In this document: in pieces, positions 17,212 through 26,131 of the stretch
Position numbering within the stretch: position 1 is the first letter of the stretch
Layout of the letters: each line of letters opens with the position of its first letter
NCBI GenBank assembly: GCA_027065385.1
Contig: JAMOOP010000080.1
Span: 1 to 42,275 of the forward strand
Length of the DNA: 42,275 nt
Origin: Campylobacteraceae bacterium
GTDB taxonomy: Bacteria > Campylobacterota > Campylobacteria > Campylobacterales > Sulfurovaceae
Reading direction: 5' to 3'
The notes under the pieces: model-generated
The model's input: only the letters and a program-made list of their open reading frames with translations
The model's database searches: none
Told to the model about the DNA's origin: nothing
Position numbers and translations under genes: made by a program

Positions 17212-19920
17212 CTACTTCAATTCCCCCCAACAATCCCCAATATTCATACTCGTTTTCAAAGGGATATTAAGCTCTATAATCCCCTCCATAATCTCTTTAA
17301 ATCTAAGACCTAAAACCTCAGCTTCCTCTGCATCTACTTCAAAAATAAGTTCATCGTGAATCTGTAAAAGCATCTTAGCATTAAGTTTTTCCTCTAAAAT
17401 AATTGTATGTATTTTATTCATAGAGAGTTTTATCAAATCACTTGCACTTCCTTGAAAAACACTGTTTACAGACTCTCTATCATAGGCTGCTCTAAACATC
17501 GGTTTTGCATTTTCATAATCAAAATAACGGCGACGTTTTAAAAGTGTTTCAATATAACCTTTCTCTTTTGAACTATCCACTATTGAGCGAAAATAAGTTT
17601 TTACAGTTGGAAATGACTCAAAATATTTCTCTATAATAGATTTTGCTTCTTTTGTTGTTATAGCTAATGTATCTGAAAGTTTTTTAGGTCCCATTCCATA
17701 TAAAAGTCCAAAGTTTACAGTTTTGGCAATAGAACGTTTAGAGGGTGCTTCCTCCTCTCCAAAAAGAGCTATGGCAGTTTGTAAGTGAATATCTTTGTCA
17801 TTGTTAAACGCATCTACTAAAACACTGTCTTGTGAGTAGTGAGCCAAGAGACGTAACTCTATTTGAGAGTAATCTATTCCTATCAGTTTTTTACCCTCTC
17901 CTGCTATAAATGCTTCACGGATTTTAAGACCTAACTCTGTTCTTGCAGGGATATTTTGAAGATTTGGATTTTTAGAACTTAGACGCCCTGTTGCTGTTCC
18001 CGTTTGTACAAAAGAGGTATGAACACGTCCTAATTTATCTGCACGAGAGAGTTTTAAAAGTGGTTCTATATAAGTAGAATAAAGCTTATAAACCTCACGG
18101 TACTCTAAAAGTTTAGGGATAATCTCGTGAGCATCTTTTAATCCACTTAAAACAGCTTCATTTGTAGAGTAACCTGTTTTTGTTTTTTTACCAACTGGTA
18201 GTTCTAATGTTTCAAAAAGAACAACTCCTAACTGTTTTGTAGAGTTGATATTAAACTCACTTCCAGCTAATTCATAAATATTTTTAGTTAAATTTTCTAA
18301 AGTTATTTTTACCTCAATTAAGAACTTCTCTAAAAATTCACTATCTACTTTTATACCCTCTTTTTCCATCGCTAAAAGAGTTTTAATAAAAGGAATTTCT
18401 ACTTTAGTAGATAGCTCTATAAGATGTTTAGCATCTTGCTGTTCAAGTTTTTGTAGAAAAAGTTTATAGAGTTTCAATGTTATAAGTGCGTCTTCTGAAG
18501 CATATTTACAGGCATCTTCAACTTCAACCGATGCAAAAGTTTCCCCTTTTTTTACAGTATCTTTAAATGCAACCATTGTATGACCCAAATACCATTCTGA
18601 AAGTTTATCCATAGAAAGAGCTGTATCAGATTTGACTAACCACGCTAAAATCATACTATCGGAATATATAGTTAAACTATCATCCTCTAAAAATCTACTT
18701 ACAAAGTGCATATCAAATTTAATATTATGACCAACTACTTTAGATTTAAATATTTTTCTCATAGCAGTTTTAATATTTTCTTCATCTATCTGCTCTGGAA
18801 CACCTAAATAAAAATGCCCAAAAGGAACATAATATGCTTCCTCCTCATTAAAAGCAAAACTAAAACCTACTAACTTGTCTTTTTCATAATCCAAACCAGT
18901 TGTTTCAGTATCAAAAGCTACTAATGTATCCTCTTTTAAAAGTGATAATATTTTATTTAACTCTTTAGCATCTGTTAGAAGTGTAGCTTTAAAATCTAGT
19001 TTTGGAGATTTAAAAATAGGCTCTTCAACATATTCAACTTGTGCTTGATTATTTACCATCTTTTTAGCGTGAAGCACTCTTAATATTGAATTTAATTCAT
19101 ACTTTACAAGTTCATCATAAATATTTAAAAAAGGATTTTCAATATCCATCTTATACTCTTCAAAATCAAACTCACTAAATACATCATGTTTTAAAGTTAC
19201 AAGTGTTTTTGACATATAAGCTGAATCTTTTGAAGTAATAAGCTTTTTCTGATTTGCACCTTTGACTAACTCTACATTTTCATAAATTTCATCTAATGTT
19301 CCATACTCTTTTAAAAGTTTTTCAGCACCAACTTTTCCGATACCTTTAATTCCTGGAACATTATCTGCACTATCTCCAAGAATAGACTGATAATCTATAA
19401 ACTGTTTAGGAGTAACTCCATATTTTTCAAAACAAGATGCTTCATCCATACTTTTACGTTTTATTGCATCAATAATAACAACTTTACCATCTTCTATAAG
19501 TTGATAAAGGTCTTTATCATGAGAAACAACACGAACATTATGACCCTGCTTTTTTGCTAAATGTGTTACAGTTGCTATCATATCATCCGCTTCAAAACCT
19601 TTCATACCTAAAGTTTTATAACCCATCTTATCTATCCATTCTATCGCTACTGGAAGTTGCATTGTAAGTTCTGGTGGGGGAGCTGAACGGTTTGCTTTGT
19701 AGTTGGGGTCTATCTCATTTCTAAATGTATCGCCTTTTGTATCTATGGCAAAAACTATATAGTCACTGTTATGCTCTTTTTGTAATGTTGAAATAAAATT
19801 TATAAAACCTGTTAAAAGTCCCGTTGGAAAACCATCTTTATTTTTAAGATGTTGAGGAAGTGCATAAAAACTACGAAAAAAGAAGCCGAATGTGTCTATG
19901 ATTGTTACTGTTTTTGCCAT
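17212..19920 (-). CDS. polA: DNA polymerase I
   Basis: 902 residues with three domains. The 5'-3' flap nuclease (1-290) shows GFEADDMIATV and VSHDKDLYQLI. The 3'-5' exonuclease (about 315-490) has intact metal ligands in FDTETTGLD, NIKFD and YASEDA, so proofreading is likely. The polymerase (500-902) has motif A DYSQIELRLLAH, the O helix RSIAKTVNFGLLYG with Phe at the sugar-discriminating site, and motif C QIHDELIFEV. It fills gaps and removes RNA primers. AAAGG just before the ATG lies at the edge of a perfect 13-bp inverted repeat (19928-19959) that could limit translation. Confidence 0.98.
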   Translation of the reverse strand: MAKTVTIIDTFGFFFRSFYALPQHLKNKDGFPTGLLTGFINFISTLQKEHNSDYIVFAIDTKGDTFRNEIDPNYKANRSAPPPELTMQLPVAIEWIDKMGYKTLGMKGFEADDMIATVTHLAKKQGHNVRVVSHDKDLYQLIEDGKVVIIDAIKRKSMDEASCFEKYGVTPKQFIDYQSILGDSADNVPGIKGIGKVGAEKLLKEYGTLDEIYENVELVKGANQKKLITSKDSAYMSKTLVTLKHDVFSEFDFEEYKMDIENPFLNIYDELVKYELNSILRVLHAKKMVNNQAQVEYVEEPIFKSPKLDFKATLLTDAKELNKILSLLKEDTLVAFDTETTGLDYEKDKLVGFSFAFNEEEAYYVPFGHFYLGVPEQIDEENIKTAMRKIFKSKVVGHNIKFDMHFVSRFLEDDSLTIYSDSMILAWLVKSDTALSMDKLSEWYLGHTMVAFKDTVKKGETFASVEVEDACKYASEDALITLKLYKLFLQKLEQQDAKHLIELSTKVEIPFIKTLLAMEKEGIKVDSEFLEKFLIEVKITLENLTKNIYELAGSEFNINSTKQLGVVLFETLELPVGKKTKTGYSTNEAVLSGLKDAHEIIPKLLEYREVYKLYSTYIEPLLKLSRADKLGRVHTSFVQTGTATGRLSSKNPNLQNIPARTELGLKIREAFIAGEGKKLIGIDYSQIELRLLAHYSQDSVLVDAFNNDKDIHLQTAIALFGEEEAPSKRSIAKTVNFGLLYGMGPKKLSDTLAITTKEAKSIIEKYFESFPTVKTYFRSIVDSSKEKGYIETLLKRRRYFDYENAKPMFRAAYDRESVNSVFQGSASDLIKLSMNKIHTIILEEKLNAKMLLQIHDELIFEVDAEEAEVLGLRFKEIMEGIIELNIPLKTSMNIGDCWGELK

Positions 19921-19927
19921 GGATAGC

Positions 19928-19959
19928 CTTTGATATAATATTTATTTATTATATCAAAG
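19928..19959 (-). promoter_or_regulatory. Perfect 13-bp inverted repeat covering the polA Shine-Dalgarno
   Basis: CTTTGATATAATA and TATTATATCAAAG flank a 6-nt loop. On the minus strand the 3' arm ends in CAAAG and runs into the SD (AAAGG), 7 nt before the ATG. The arms also contain TATAAT on both strands. It could be an SD-masking hairpin, an operator or a promoter; the sequence does not decide. Confidence 0.6.
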
Positions 19960-19992
19960 TTTTAAATTTTCAGTCCAATTAAAGTAATATCA

Positions 19993-20433
19993 TCATTTAT
20001 ATAGCATCTGTAACTCTTTTTCAAACCATGTGATTAAAATATCTTTTTCAGGTTCTGTTAAATGAGACTTTTCATGAAATAAAAGATAACTACCTAAAGG
20101 CATCATATTATTTTTTACTGTTTTAATGGCGCGTTGTAGTCTCGCTATTTTTATCTCTGCATCTATATTTTTATAGTTAGAAAAATTTAAAGCTTTACGA
20201 CCATCGGTTACATGTGATATTACTCCAAATGATAAAGGTGCTATATCTGAGTATATTGACCATTTAGTTTCATTAGAGTGACAATCATAACAACTTTTTT
20301 TCAAAATTTGCATAACTTTAGCATCTGTATTTAATGTGATAGTTTTATCTATACTAGGATTTGTTTTATCTATTGGTATAAATTGAAGAGAGATTAGAAT
20401 TAAAACTGCTGTAATAATAATTTTTTTTAACAT
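19993..20433 (-). CDS. Haem-binding domain protein, single CxxCH, membrane anchored
   Basis: 146 residues. An N-terminal hydrophobic stretch (4-20) serves as signal or anchor. C48-x2-C51-H52 in KKSCYDCHSNETKW is a c-type haem site, followed by WSIYSDIAPLSFGVISHV, typical of the small Haem_bd family. A second His or Met for the sixth haem ligand is not certain. It would be a periplasmic electron carrier or sensor. It lies between gdhA and polA on the minus strand with 115 and 72 nt gaps, so it is probably its own unit. Partner unknown. Confidence 0.82.
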   Translation of the reverse strand: MLKKIIITAVLILISLQFIPIDKTNPSIDKTITLNTDAKVMQILKKSCYDCHSNETKWSIYSDIAPLSFGVISHVTDGRKALNFSNYKNIDAEIKIARLQRAIKTVKNNMMPLGSYLLFHEKSHLTEPEKDILITWFEKELQMLYK

Positions 20434-20548
20434 TTATAAACCTTAATAATTTTATTATAAAGATATACTATCTAATAGGTAGTTTAAATCTCATAAAATT
20501 TATCAGTTCAATATGACAAACCTATAAAAATAGGTTCATCATAAAAAA

Positions 20549-21904
20549 TTAGATACCTTCAGCTATCATAGCATCAGCAACTTTCTTGAATCCTGCAATA
20601 TTTGCACCATCAACATAGTTACCTTCAACACCATAATCTTTAGCAGTTAAAGCAACACGTTTACAAATCTGTTGCATTACTTCTTTAAGTTTATTATCAA
20701 CTTTTTCAAAGCTCCATTTACTCATAGAAGCATTTTGAGCCATCTCAAATTCACTTACTGCTACACCACCAGCATTTGCTGCTTTTGCAGGTGCAAAACA
20801 TATTTTATGACTTAAAAAATCATTCACAGCTTTTGAAGTCGATGGCATATTTGCACCTTCAGTTACACTCACAACACCATTAACTATAAGATTTTGAGCA
20901 TCTATATCATTTAACTCATTTTGAGTTGCACAAGGAAATGCTGCATAACATGGAATATTCCAAACAGCATGAGTACCCTCTGGATAGTTCTCAACTGGAA
21001 TATATATAGCTTCTGGATAAGTTTTTATATACTCTTCAAGTGAAAGACGTTTTTCAAGTTTTAACTCTTTAAGCAGTGCTAAATCAACGCCACGTGAATC
21101 ATGAATAGTCCCTTTAGAATCTGTACAACTTACAGGAATAGCACCTAATTGTTGTAGTTTTTCTATTGCATGAAGAGCCACATTTCCAGCACCACTCACG
21201 GTACAAATTTTACCCTTTAAAGATTCTTTTCCTTCCATCTCTAACATAGTTTCAGTAAAATATACTGCCCCATATCCTGTTGCTTCTGGTCTCATAAGAG
21301 AACCACCAAACATAAATGGTTTTCCAGTTAAAACACCATCATATTTTGATGTAATTTTTTTGTACTCACCAAAAAGATAACCTATTTCACGACCACCAAC
21401 ACCAATATCTCCAGCAGGAATATCCATACGTGGACCAATATATTTATGAAGTTCAGTCATAAATGCAGAACAAAATTTCATAACTTCAAAATCACTTTTA
21501 CCTTTAGGGTCAAAGTCACTTCCCCCTTTACCACCACCAATAGGTAAACCAGTAAGAGAATTTTTAAGAATCTGCTCAAAACCTAAAAATTTCAAGATTC
21601 CTTCATTTACACTAGGATGAAAACGAAGTCCACCTTTATATGGCCCAAGTGCATTATTAAACTGAACTCTAAAACCAGTATTTACTTTAATATTTTGGTT
21701 ATCATCCATCCATACAACTTTAAATTTTATAACTCTATCTGGAACAACTAATCTATCTAAAATTGCATATTTTTTATATTTTTCATTAGATTCTAAAAGA
21801 GGTGCTATAGAATAGATAACCTCCTCTAATGCTTGATAAAAAACTTTATCTTGCTCACATCCTACCACTTCAAACTGTTTAATCTTTGTTTCTGCTACTG
21901 ACAT
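20549..21904 (-). CDS. gdhA: NADP-dependent glutamate dehydrogenase
   Basis: 451 residues, the hexameric small-subunit type. It shows the substrate motif GPYKGGLRFHPSVN (K90), K114, the catalytic Lys in PIGGGKGGSDFDPKG (K126), PAGDIGVGGREIG, and the Rossmann motif SGAGNVALHA followed by DSKG, which fits NADP over NAD. It makes glutamate from 2-oxoglutarate and ammonium. It begins 17 nt after frdB on the same strand and is probably the last gene of the frd transcript, linking the reductive TCA branch to nitrogen assimilation. A weak 7-bp hairpin (20519-20536) follows the gene. Confidence 0.97.
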   Translation of the reverse strand: MSVAETKIKQFEVVGCEQDKVFYQALEEVIYSIAPLLESNEKYKKYAILDRLVVPDRVIKFKVVWMDDNQNIKVNTGFRVQFNNALGPYKGGLRFHPSVNEGILKFLGFEQILKNSLTGLPIGGGKGGSDFDPKGKSDFEVMKFCSAFMTELHKYIGPRMDIPAGDIGVGGREIGYLFGEYKKITSKYDGVLTGKPFMFGGSLMRPEATGYGAVYFTETMLEMEGKESLKGKICTVSGAGNVALHAIEKLQQLGAIPVSCTDSKGTIHDSRGVDLALLKELKLEKRLSLEEYIKTYPEAIYIPVENYPEGTHAVWNIPCYAAFPCATQNELNDIDAQNLIVNGVVSVTEGANMPSTSKAVNDFLSHKICFAPAKAANAGGVAVSEFEMAQNASMSKWSFEKVDNKLKEVMQQICKRVALTAKDYGVEGNYVDGANIAGFKKVADAMIAEGI

Positions 21905-21921
21905 AATATTATTCCTTAAAT

Positions 21922-22662
21922 TTAATTTTTTAACGCTGTCTTAATCATCATTCGACGTAAGTATGCTATTTTACTCTGTAAAGGTAAATCCTTAGGACAT
22001 ACATCTTCACAACCTAAGAGAGTCATACAACCAAACACTCCATCTTCATCACCCACTAACTCATAATAATCTTCATCACTACGCTTATCACGAGGGTCTA
22101 AATGGTAACGTGCTATTTTGTTAAGTCCAACTGCACCCACAAAATTGGGTTTCATTTGAATTGTACCACATCCTGCTACACAACAACCACACTCAACACA
22201 ACGGTCAAGTTCATAAATTTCATCTGCAAGTGATGGTTCCATTTTTTCTTCTATTTTATCAAAATTTAGTTCATTTTCTTTCTCATGAATCCAAGTTTCT
22301 AAACGCTCATTTAACCCTCTCATCCATTTTCCGGTATAAACAGACAGATCTCCAATAAGCTCAAAAAGAGGTAATGGTGCAAGAGTAAAATGTTCATCTA
22401 GTTTAGATGTTAATGTTCTACAAGCAAGAGTTGGACGCCCATTAACAAGCATAGAACAACTCCCACAAATCCCTGCACGACATACAAAATCAAATTTAAG
22501 CGAGTTGTCATGATGTTCTCTTATCTCATTCAATGCCACAAAAAGAGTCATACCTATATCTTCTTCTATCTCAAAAGTTTCCATATGTGGAAAATCTTCT
22601 GGGTCGTGTGGGTCAAAACGCAATATGCTTATTTTTAGTGTTCTATTTTTCTTTTCGGTCAT
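21922..22662 (-). CDS. frdB: Fumarate reductase iron-sulfur subunit
   Basis: 246 residues. The N-terminal [2Fe-2S] ferredoxin domain has C61, C66, C69 and C81 (CRAGICGSC). The C-terminal domain has C155-x2-C158-x2-C161-x3-C165 and C212, C218, C222 for the [4Fe-4S] and [3Fe-4S] clusters, as in the Wolinella enzyme. It carries electrons from menaquinol haems in FrdC to FAD in FrdA. Its ATG overlaps the TGA of the small upstream gene (ATGA at 22659-22662), so translation is probably coupled to that gene. It is separated from frdA by about 4.2 kb of accessory genes. Confidence 0.96.
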   Translation of the reverse strand: MTEKKNRTLKISILRFDPHDPEDFPHMETFEIEEDIGMTLFVALNEIREHHDNSLKFDFVCRAGICGSCSMLVNGRPTLACRTLTSKLDEHFTLAPLPLFELIGDLSVYTGKWMRGLNERLETWIHEKENELNFDKIEEKMEPSLADEIYELDRCVECGCCVAGCGTIQMKPNFVGAVGLNKIARYHLDPRDKRSDEDYYELVGDEDGVFGCMTLLGCEDVCPKDLPLQSKIAYLRRMMIKTALKN

Positions 22663-22892
22663 AGTATCTCCTTAGAATTTTTCTCGTCCTCTATTTTTAC
22701 AATTATCTCATTTTTTACAAAAAGTAAGTTTTTATAAATATCTATTAAGTCATCTATTTTTGTACTATCAAAGTTTTGAGATATAAAATATTGATATTTA
22801 TCTTTTCCCTCTAGTTTATTAACTCGTTGTTGTAATTCCAATATTAATTTATCTTTCTCTAAATCACTCATTTTTAATCTTTTCAAGTTCAT
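22659..22892 (-). CDS. Internal-deletion remnant of the PD-(D/E)XK-like gene, translationally coupled to frdB (77 aa)
   Basis: 77 residues from ATG 22892, or 70 from ATG 22871. The latter matches the start of the 249-residue gene upstream (both AAATGAGTGA). Its first part (ELQQRVNKLEGK) parallels residues 1-26 of that protein, and the rest ([19 protein letters not shown] onward) is nearly identical to its residues 206-247. The whole nuclease-like middle is gone. The DNA shows the join: the shared 119-bp repeat ends in TTTTCC and continues into CCTCTAGTTTAT, which matches the other end of the full-length gene at 26808-26820. The frame is intact and its TGA overlaps the frdB ATG. It may survive only as a translational bridge to frdB. 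Any protein function is unknown. Confidence 0.7.
   Translation of the reverse strand: MNLKRLKMSDLEKDKLILELQQRVNKLEGKDKYQYFISQNFDSTKIDDLIDIYKNLLFVKNEIIVKIEDEKNSKEIL
22690..22808 (-). repeat. 119-bp direct repeat, copy A (in the 77-aa gene)
   Basis: Matches 26151-26269 in the same orientation, 3461 bp apart, with two mismatches (22699 A versus G, and one T versus C in AGTAAGYTTTT). The copies bracket the restriction-modification gene. Confidence 0.92.
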
Positions 22893-22898
22893 TTAGTT

Positions 22899-25800
22899 TC
22901 ATAAATATCTCTTTAGAATTTCATCTTTTTGACTCTTTAATTCTTCTTGATATTTAGCTATATCAGATGTTGAAAAATTTATTCCATTTTTATTAATATA
23001 TTCTATCTCATCTACTATCTTTTGCTGAATATTAATAGGTGGAAGTGGTATTTTCACATCTTCCCTTAAAAACTTACTATTCACACTTTTACCAAAGGCT
23101 TTATTACTTTCATTTAATATATTTAAATCAATAAATTTAGAATTAAAAAGAACAAATAGATAACTATTTAAAATTTTATTTTCATTTTCAAGTTCTAGTC
23201 CAGCGATTGCTTCATTTGTATATAAATCTTTACCAGCAATTGCAGTTTTCCCTAAACTTAATTTAAAGCTTAATAAAGTAGTATCTTTCTTTATTAATTT
23301 TACATTTGATTGTTTTACACCTAACATATTTATTCTTTCTTTTGTATCTTCTATAATATTAGAGTTCATTTCAGAAATTGAAACCCATAAGTTATTAGCA
23401 TTTGTATAATATTCTTTATTATTTCTACTTGGTGTTCCTCCTATCTTTATATGACAAATATCTCCTAATAATACAATATCCCACTTACTCTTAATCTCAA
23501 TATCTTTTTTAATACCCAACCCAATACCACAATCAAAATCAATCTTTTTAAAATCAATTAAATCAACTAAATTATATTTAAAGATATTTTCTTTTAAACT
23601 CTCATCAATCTCTAAATCTTCATTTAAAAATGCTTTTCTTATATAGCTATTTGCTTTTAGTGGATTTATTTTATTAGTATCATCATAAAGTTTTGTATCT
23701 TCATATATCTTTATCCCCTCGCTACCTTTTCTATTACTCCACTCATAACCTAAAAAATCTTTTTCTGCTTGTTTTTCTCCAGTTTTTATAACTGTTGTAA
23801 TCTGCTCACTCTCTAAACACAAACAAAAATACTTAAACTTTTCACTCTCATACTCTTTAATTTTAAGTAATAACTCTTTATCAAGCTTTTTACTTTGTTC
23901 CTCTTCTGATAAGTTTTTAAATGTTTTTTGTTTTTTTAAATTTTTAATCTCTGTTAAATTATTAAACCACTTTGTATAAGTTTTATAAAAGGCACTCTCT
24001 TTCAACTCATCACTTATAACATCTCCAAAAATACTTTTATAATCTTTATGATTAACATCTATATTTTTAGAATATTCAAATAAATAATTGTCATCACTAT
24101 AACTATCATTTCGTAACTTTTCTTGATTTTGAAATTGTAATCTTACACTTTCACTAAAATATTTATTATCTTGAGATTGTCGTTTTTCTAAAAATAGTGT
24201 TACAGTATTTGTACCAGTTGCACCAAAAGTATTACTTCCAAACTCTGTAATAGCTTTAATATAAAAATCTTCAATTAATAGTTTTCTAGCTTTAGCGTAA
24301 ATTCCACTATTACTTAAAATACTTGATGGTAAGACTACCGCCCCATAACCTCCAACTTTAAGAAGCTGAGAAGTTTTTTCAAGAAATAAAACCTCTATCT
24401 CACTAGAACTATTTGTAAGAGAATCAAAAAGTTTATAATTATTACTATTTGCTTCACTAAAATTTTTGAAATCTTTTACACTATATGGTGGATTTGCTAC
24501 AACTATATCAAATCTCCCCTCTGGTAACTCTTCTCTATATGCTAATCCATCTCCATAGATTATATTACTCTCTCCAGCGCCATTTAAAAAACAAGCAACT
24601 TTAGCGGTACGACTTAATCTATAATCTTTTTCAATACCATAGATATGCTCTTTTACCCAAGATGTATTATTTTTATAATTAGATAATTCAAGCTCTTTTA
24701 TCTCATTTGAAACCTCATCAATAGCTTCTGTTAAAAAATGAGCAGAACCACAAGCATAATCTATAATATATGGAAGTGGATAAGTTTCACCATTTTCTTT
24801 TTTTTGTTCTATTATATGCTCAATCGGTAAACTCATCATAATAAATTTTGTAATAGGAATAGGAGTAAAAAATTGTCCTTCACTCTGTTTAAAACCTTTT
24901 GAAAGTAAATTTTCAAAGAAATTTCCTAAAATTTGTTCTTTATGAGTATAACTAAATTGATAATCTTGAAAAAGTTCAACCACCTCTTTAAGAACTTCTG
25001 CATTTTTAAAAAAAAGCTCTTTGGAGTTTACATCTAAAAAAGTAAATTCATTATTAGAGTGATATTTTTGCTCTCTAAACTTTTCTAAAATAGTATTTAA
25101 AGCTGTTTTTTTACTATAAAATTTAAAAGTTTCCTCTATTTCACTTTCTTTAATATAGGTAACTTCCTCTTTTAAATAATCTTTCATACCTATATGAAAA
25201 AGATTTAAAAGTTTATCTTGCATAGTATAAATATCATCAATACCACTTTTATATTGAAAATCTAACTCTTGATTTTCTGTTTTGGTCTCATCTACTATTT
25301 TACATAAAAATAGAGATATAATTTTATTAAATGCTCTCTCTTTTTCTGAAATATTATGATGTCTTAATATTTCCATAAATTGATTATAGATTTTATTATC
25401 TTCTGGAAGTGCTTTTAAGTCTTTTCTTTTTTTAGCTTTTAATTCAATATTATAAGCTTGAATATCATCTTCAAAAATACCATTATCATTAAAAGATAAT
25501 AGATATTTTATTTTCCAAGTTTCAAAAAGTTCTTTGTTGTTTTTTGCTTTTTCATACTCTTTTGATGTTTTTATAATTTTATTTTTATACTCTATTTTAT
25601 TTTTATTAAATCTTGAAGTATAAAGACATAGGTATTGAGTATCTCTCTCTTGTGCATAATATGAAAAAAGTTGTCCACCATCACTTTTCATATTCTCTAT
25701 CTCTTTTTCATACTCTTTTCCATAAGTTTTACACTCTACTATTAAAAGGGGTTTATTCTTTTTATCTTTTACTAAAATATCAGCTTTTCCACCACTTGCA

Positions 25801-26078
25801 CCATGACCCAATTTCCATTTTGGTTCTAGTTCAATATCTTCTTTCTTATACCCTTTAGTAAGTAGTTTATCGACACACTCCAATACTACAAAGTTTTCAT
25901 CACTTGAAAAATTAGATGTTGTTTTATCTCCAACTTTAATACCAAATTCACTATAACCAATAGACTCTTTTACAATATCTACTTCTAATATTTTATCCAT
26001 ATATTTTTTTGAATAAATTTTATTCTTTTCTATAAAACTTAAATTTTTCAATAATTTTTCAATATTTGCTATTTCCAT
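22899..26078 (-). CDS. Single-chain restriction-modification enzyme (Type IIG / Type I-like R-M-S fusion)
   Basis: 1059 residues from ATG 26078; an ATG at 26081 is also possible, but AAGGG is better spaced for 26078. Numbered from the first ATG: a PD-(D/E)XK nuclease with D101 (GKADILV) and E116-C117-K118; a helical linker; an N6-adenine methyltransferase with EGQFFTP (401-407), SAM motif DYACGSAHF (441-449) and catalytic NPPY (530-533); then a C-terminal HsdS-like recognition domain (about 870-1050, LGDICHIKIGGTPSRNN). All key residues are present, so both activities are plausible. One polypeptide cuts and methylates. It lies between frdA and frdB, flanked by 119-bp repeats, with the small remnant gene starting 6 nt after its stop. 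Target site unknown. A clear horizontal-transfer candidate. Confidence 0.92.
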   Translation of the reverse strand: MEIANIEKLLKNLSFIEKNKIYSKKYMDKILEVDIVKESIGYSEFGIKVGDKTTSNFSSDENFVVLECVDKLLTKGYKKEDIELEPKWKLGHGASGGKADILVKDKKNKPLLIVECKTYGKEYEKEIENMKSDGGQLFSYYAQERDTQYLCLYTSRFNKNKIEYKNKIIKTSKEYEKAKNNKELFETWKIKYLLSFNDNGIFEDDIQAYNIELKAKKRKDLKALPEDNKIYNQFMEILRHHNISEKERAFNKIISLFLCKIVDETKTENQELDFQYKSGIDDIYTMQDKLLNLFHIGMKDYLKEEVTYIKESEIEETFKFYSKKTALNTILEKFREQKYHSNNEFTFLDVNSKELFFKNAEVLKEVVELFQDYQFSYTHKEQILGNFFENLLSKGFKQSEGQFFTPIPITKFIMMSLPIEHIIEQKKENGETYPLPYIIDYACGSAHFLTEAIDEVSNEIKELELSNYKNNTSWVKEHIYGIEKDYRLSRTAKVACFLNGAGESNIIYGDGLAYREELPEGRFDIVVANPPYSVKDFKNFSEANSNNYKLFDSLTNSSSEIEVLFLEKTSQLLKVGGYGAVVLPSSILSNSGIYAKARKLLIEDFYIKAITEFGSNTFGATGTNTVTLFLEKRQSQDNKYFSESVRLQFQNQEKLRNDSYSDDNYLFEYSKNIDVNHKDYKSIFGDVISDELKESAFYKTYTKWFNNLTEIKNLKKQKTFKNLSEEEQSKKLDKELLLKIKEYESEKFKYFCLCLESEQITTVIKTGEKQAEKDFLGYEWSNRKGSEGIKIYEDTKLYDDTNKINPLKANSYIRKAFLNEDLEIDESLKENIFKYNLVDLIDFKKIDFDCGIGLGIKKDIEIKSKWDIVLLGDICHIKIGGTPSRNNKEYYTNANNLWVSISEMNSNIIEDTKERINMLGVKQSNVKLIKKDTTLLSFKLSLGKTAIAGKDLYTNEAIAGLELENENKILNSYLFVLFNSKFIDLNILNESNKAFGKSVNSKFLREDVKIPLPPINIQQKIVDEIEYINKNGINFSTSDIAKYQEELKSQKDEILKRYL

Positions 26079-26131
26079 CATATCCCTTTATTTTAACTTT
26101 TTGAAAAAACTGTTATACAAGCATAATGTTA

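Noticed and set aside
20519-20536. AACCTAT/ATAGGTT hairpin after gdhA as a strong terminator
   Set aside because: Only 7 bp and without a T-run on the minus strand; too weak to list as a terminator feature.
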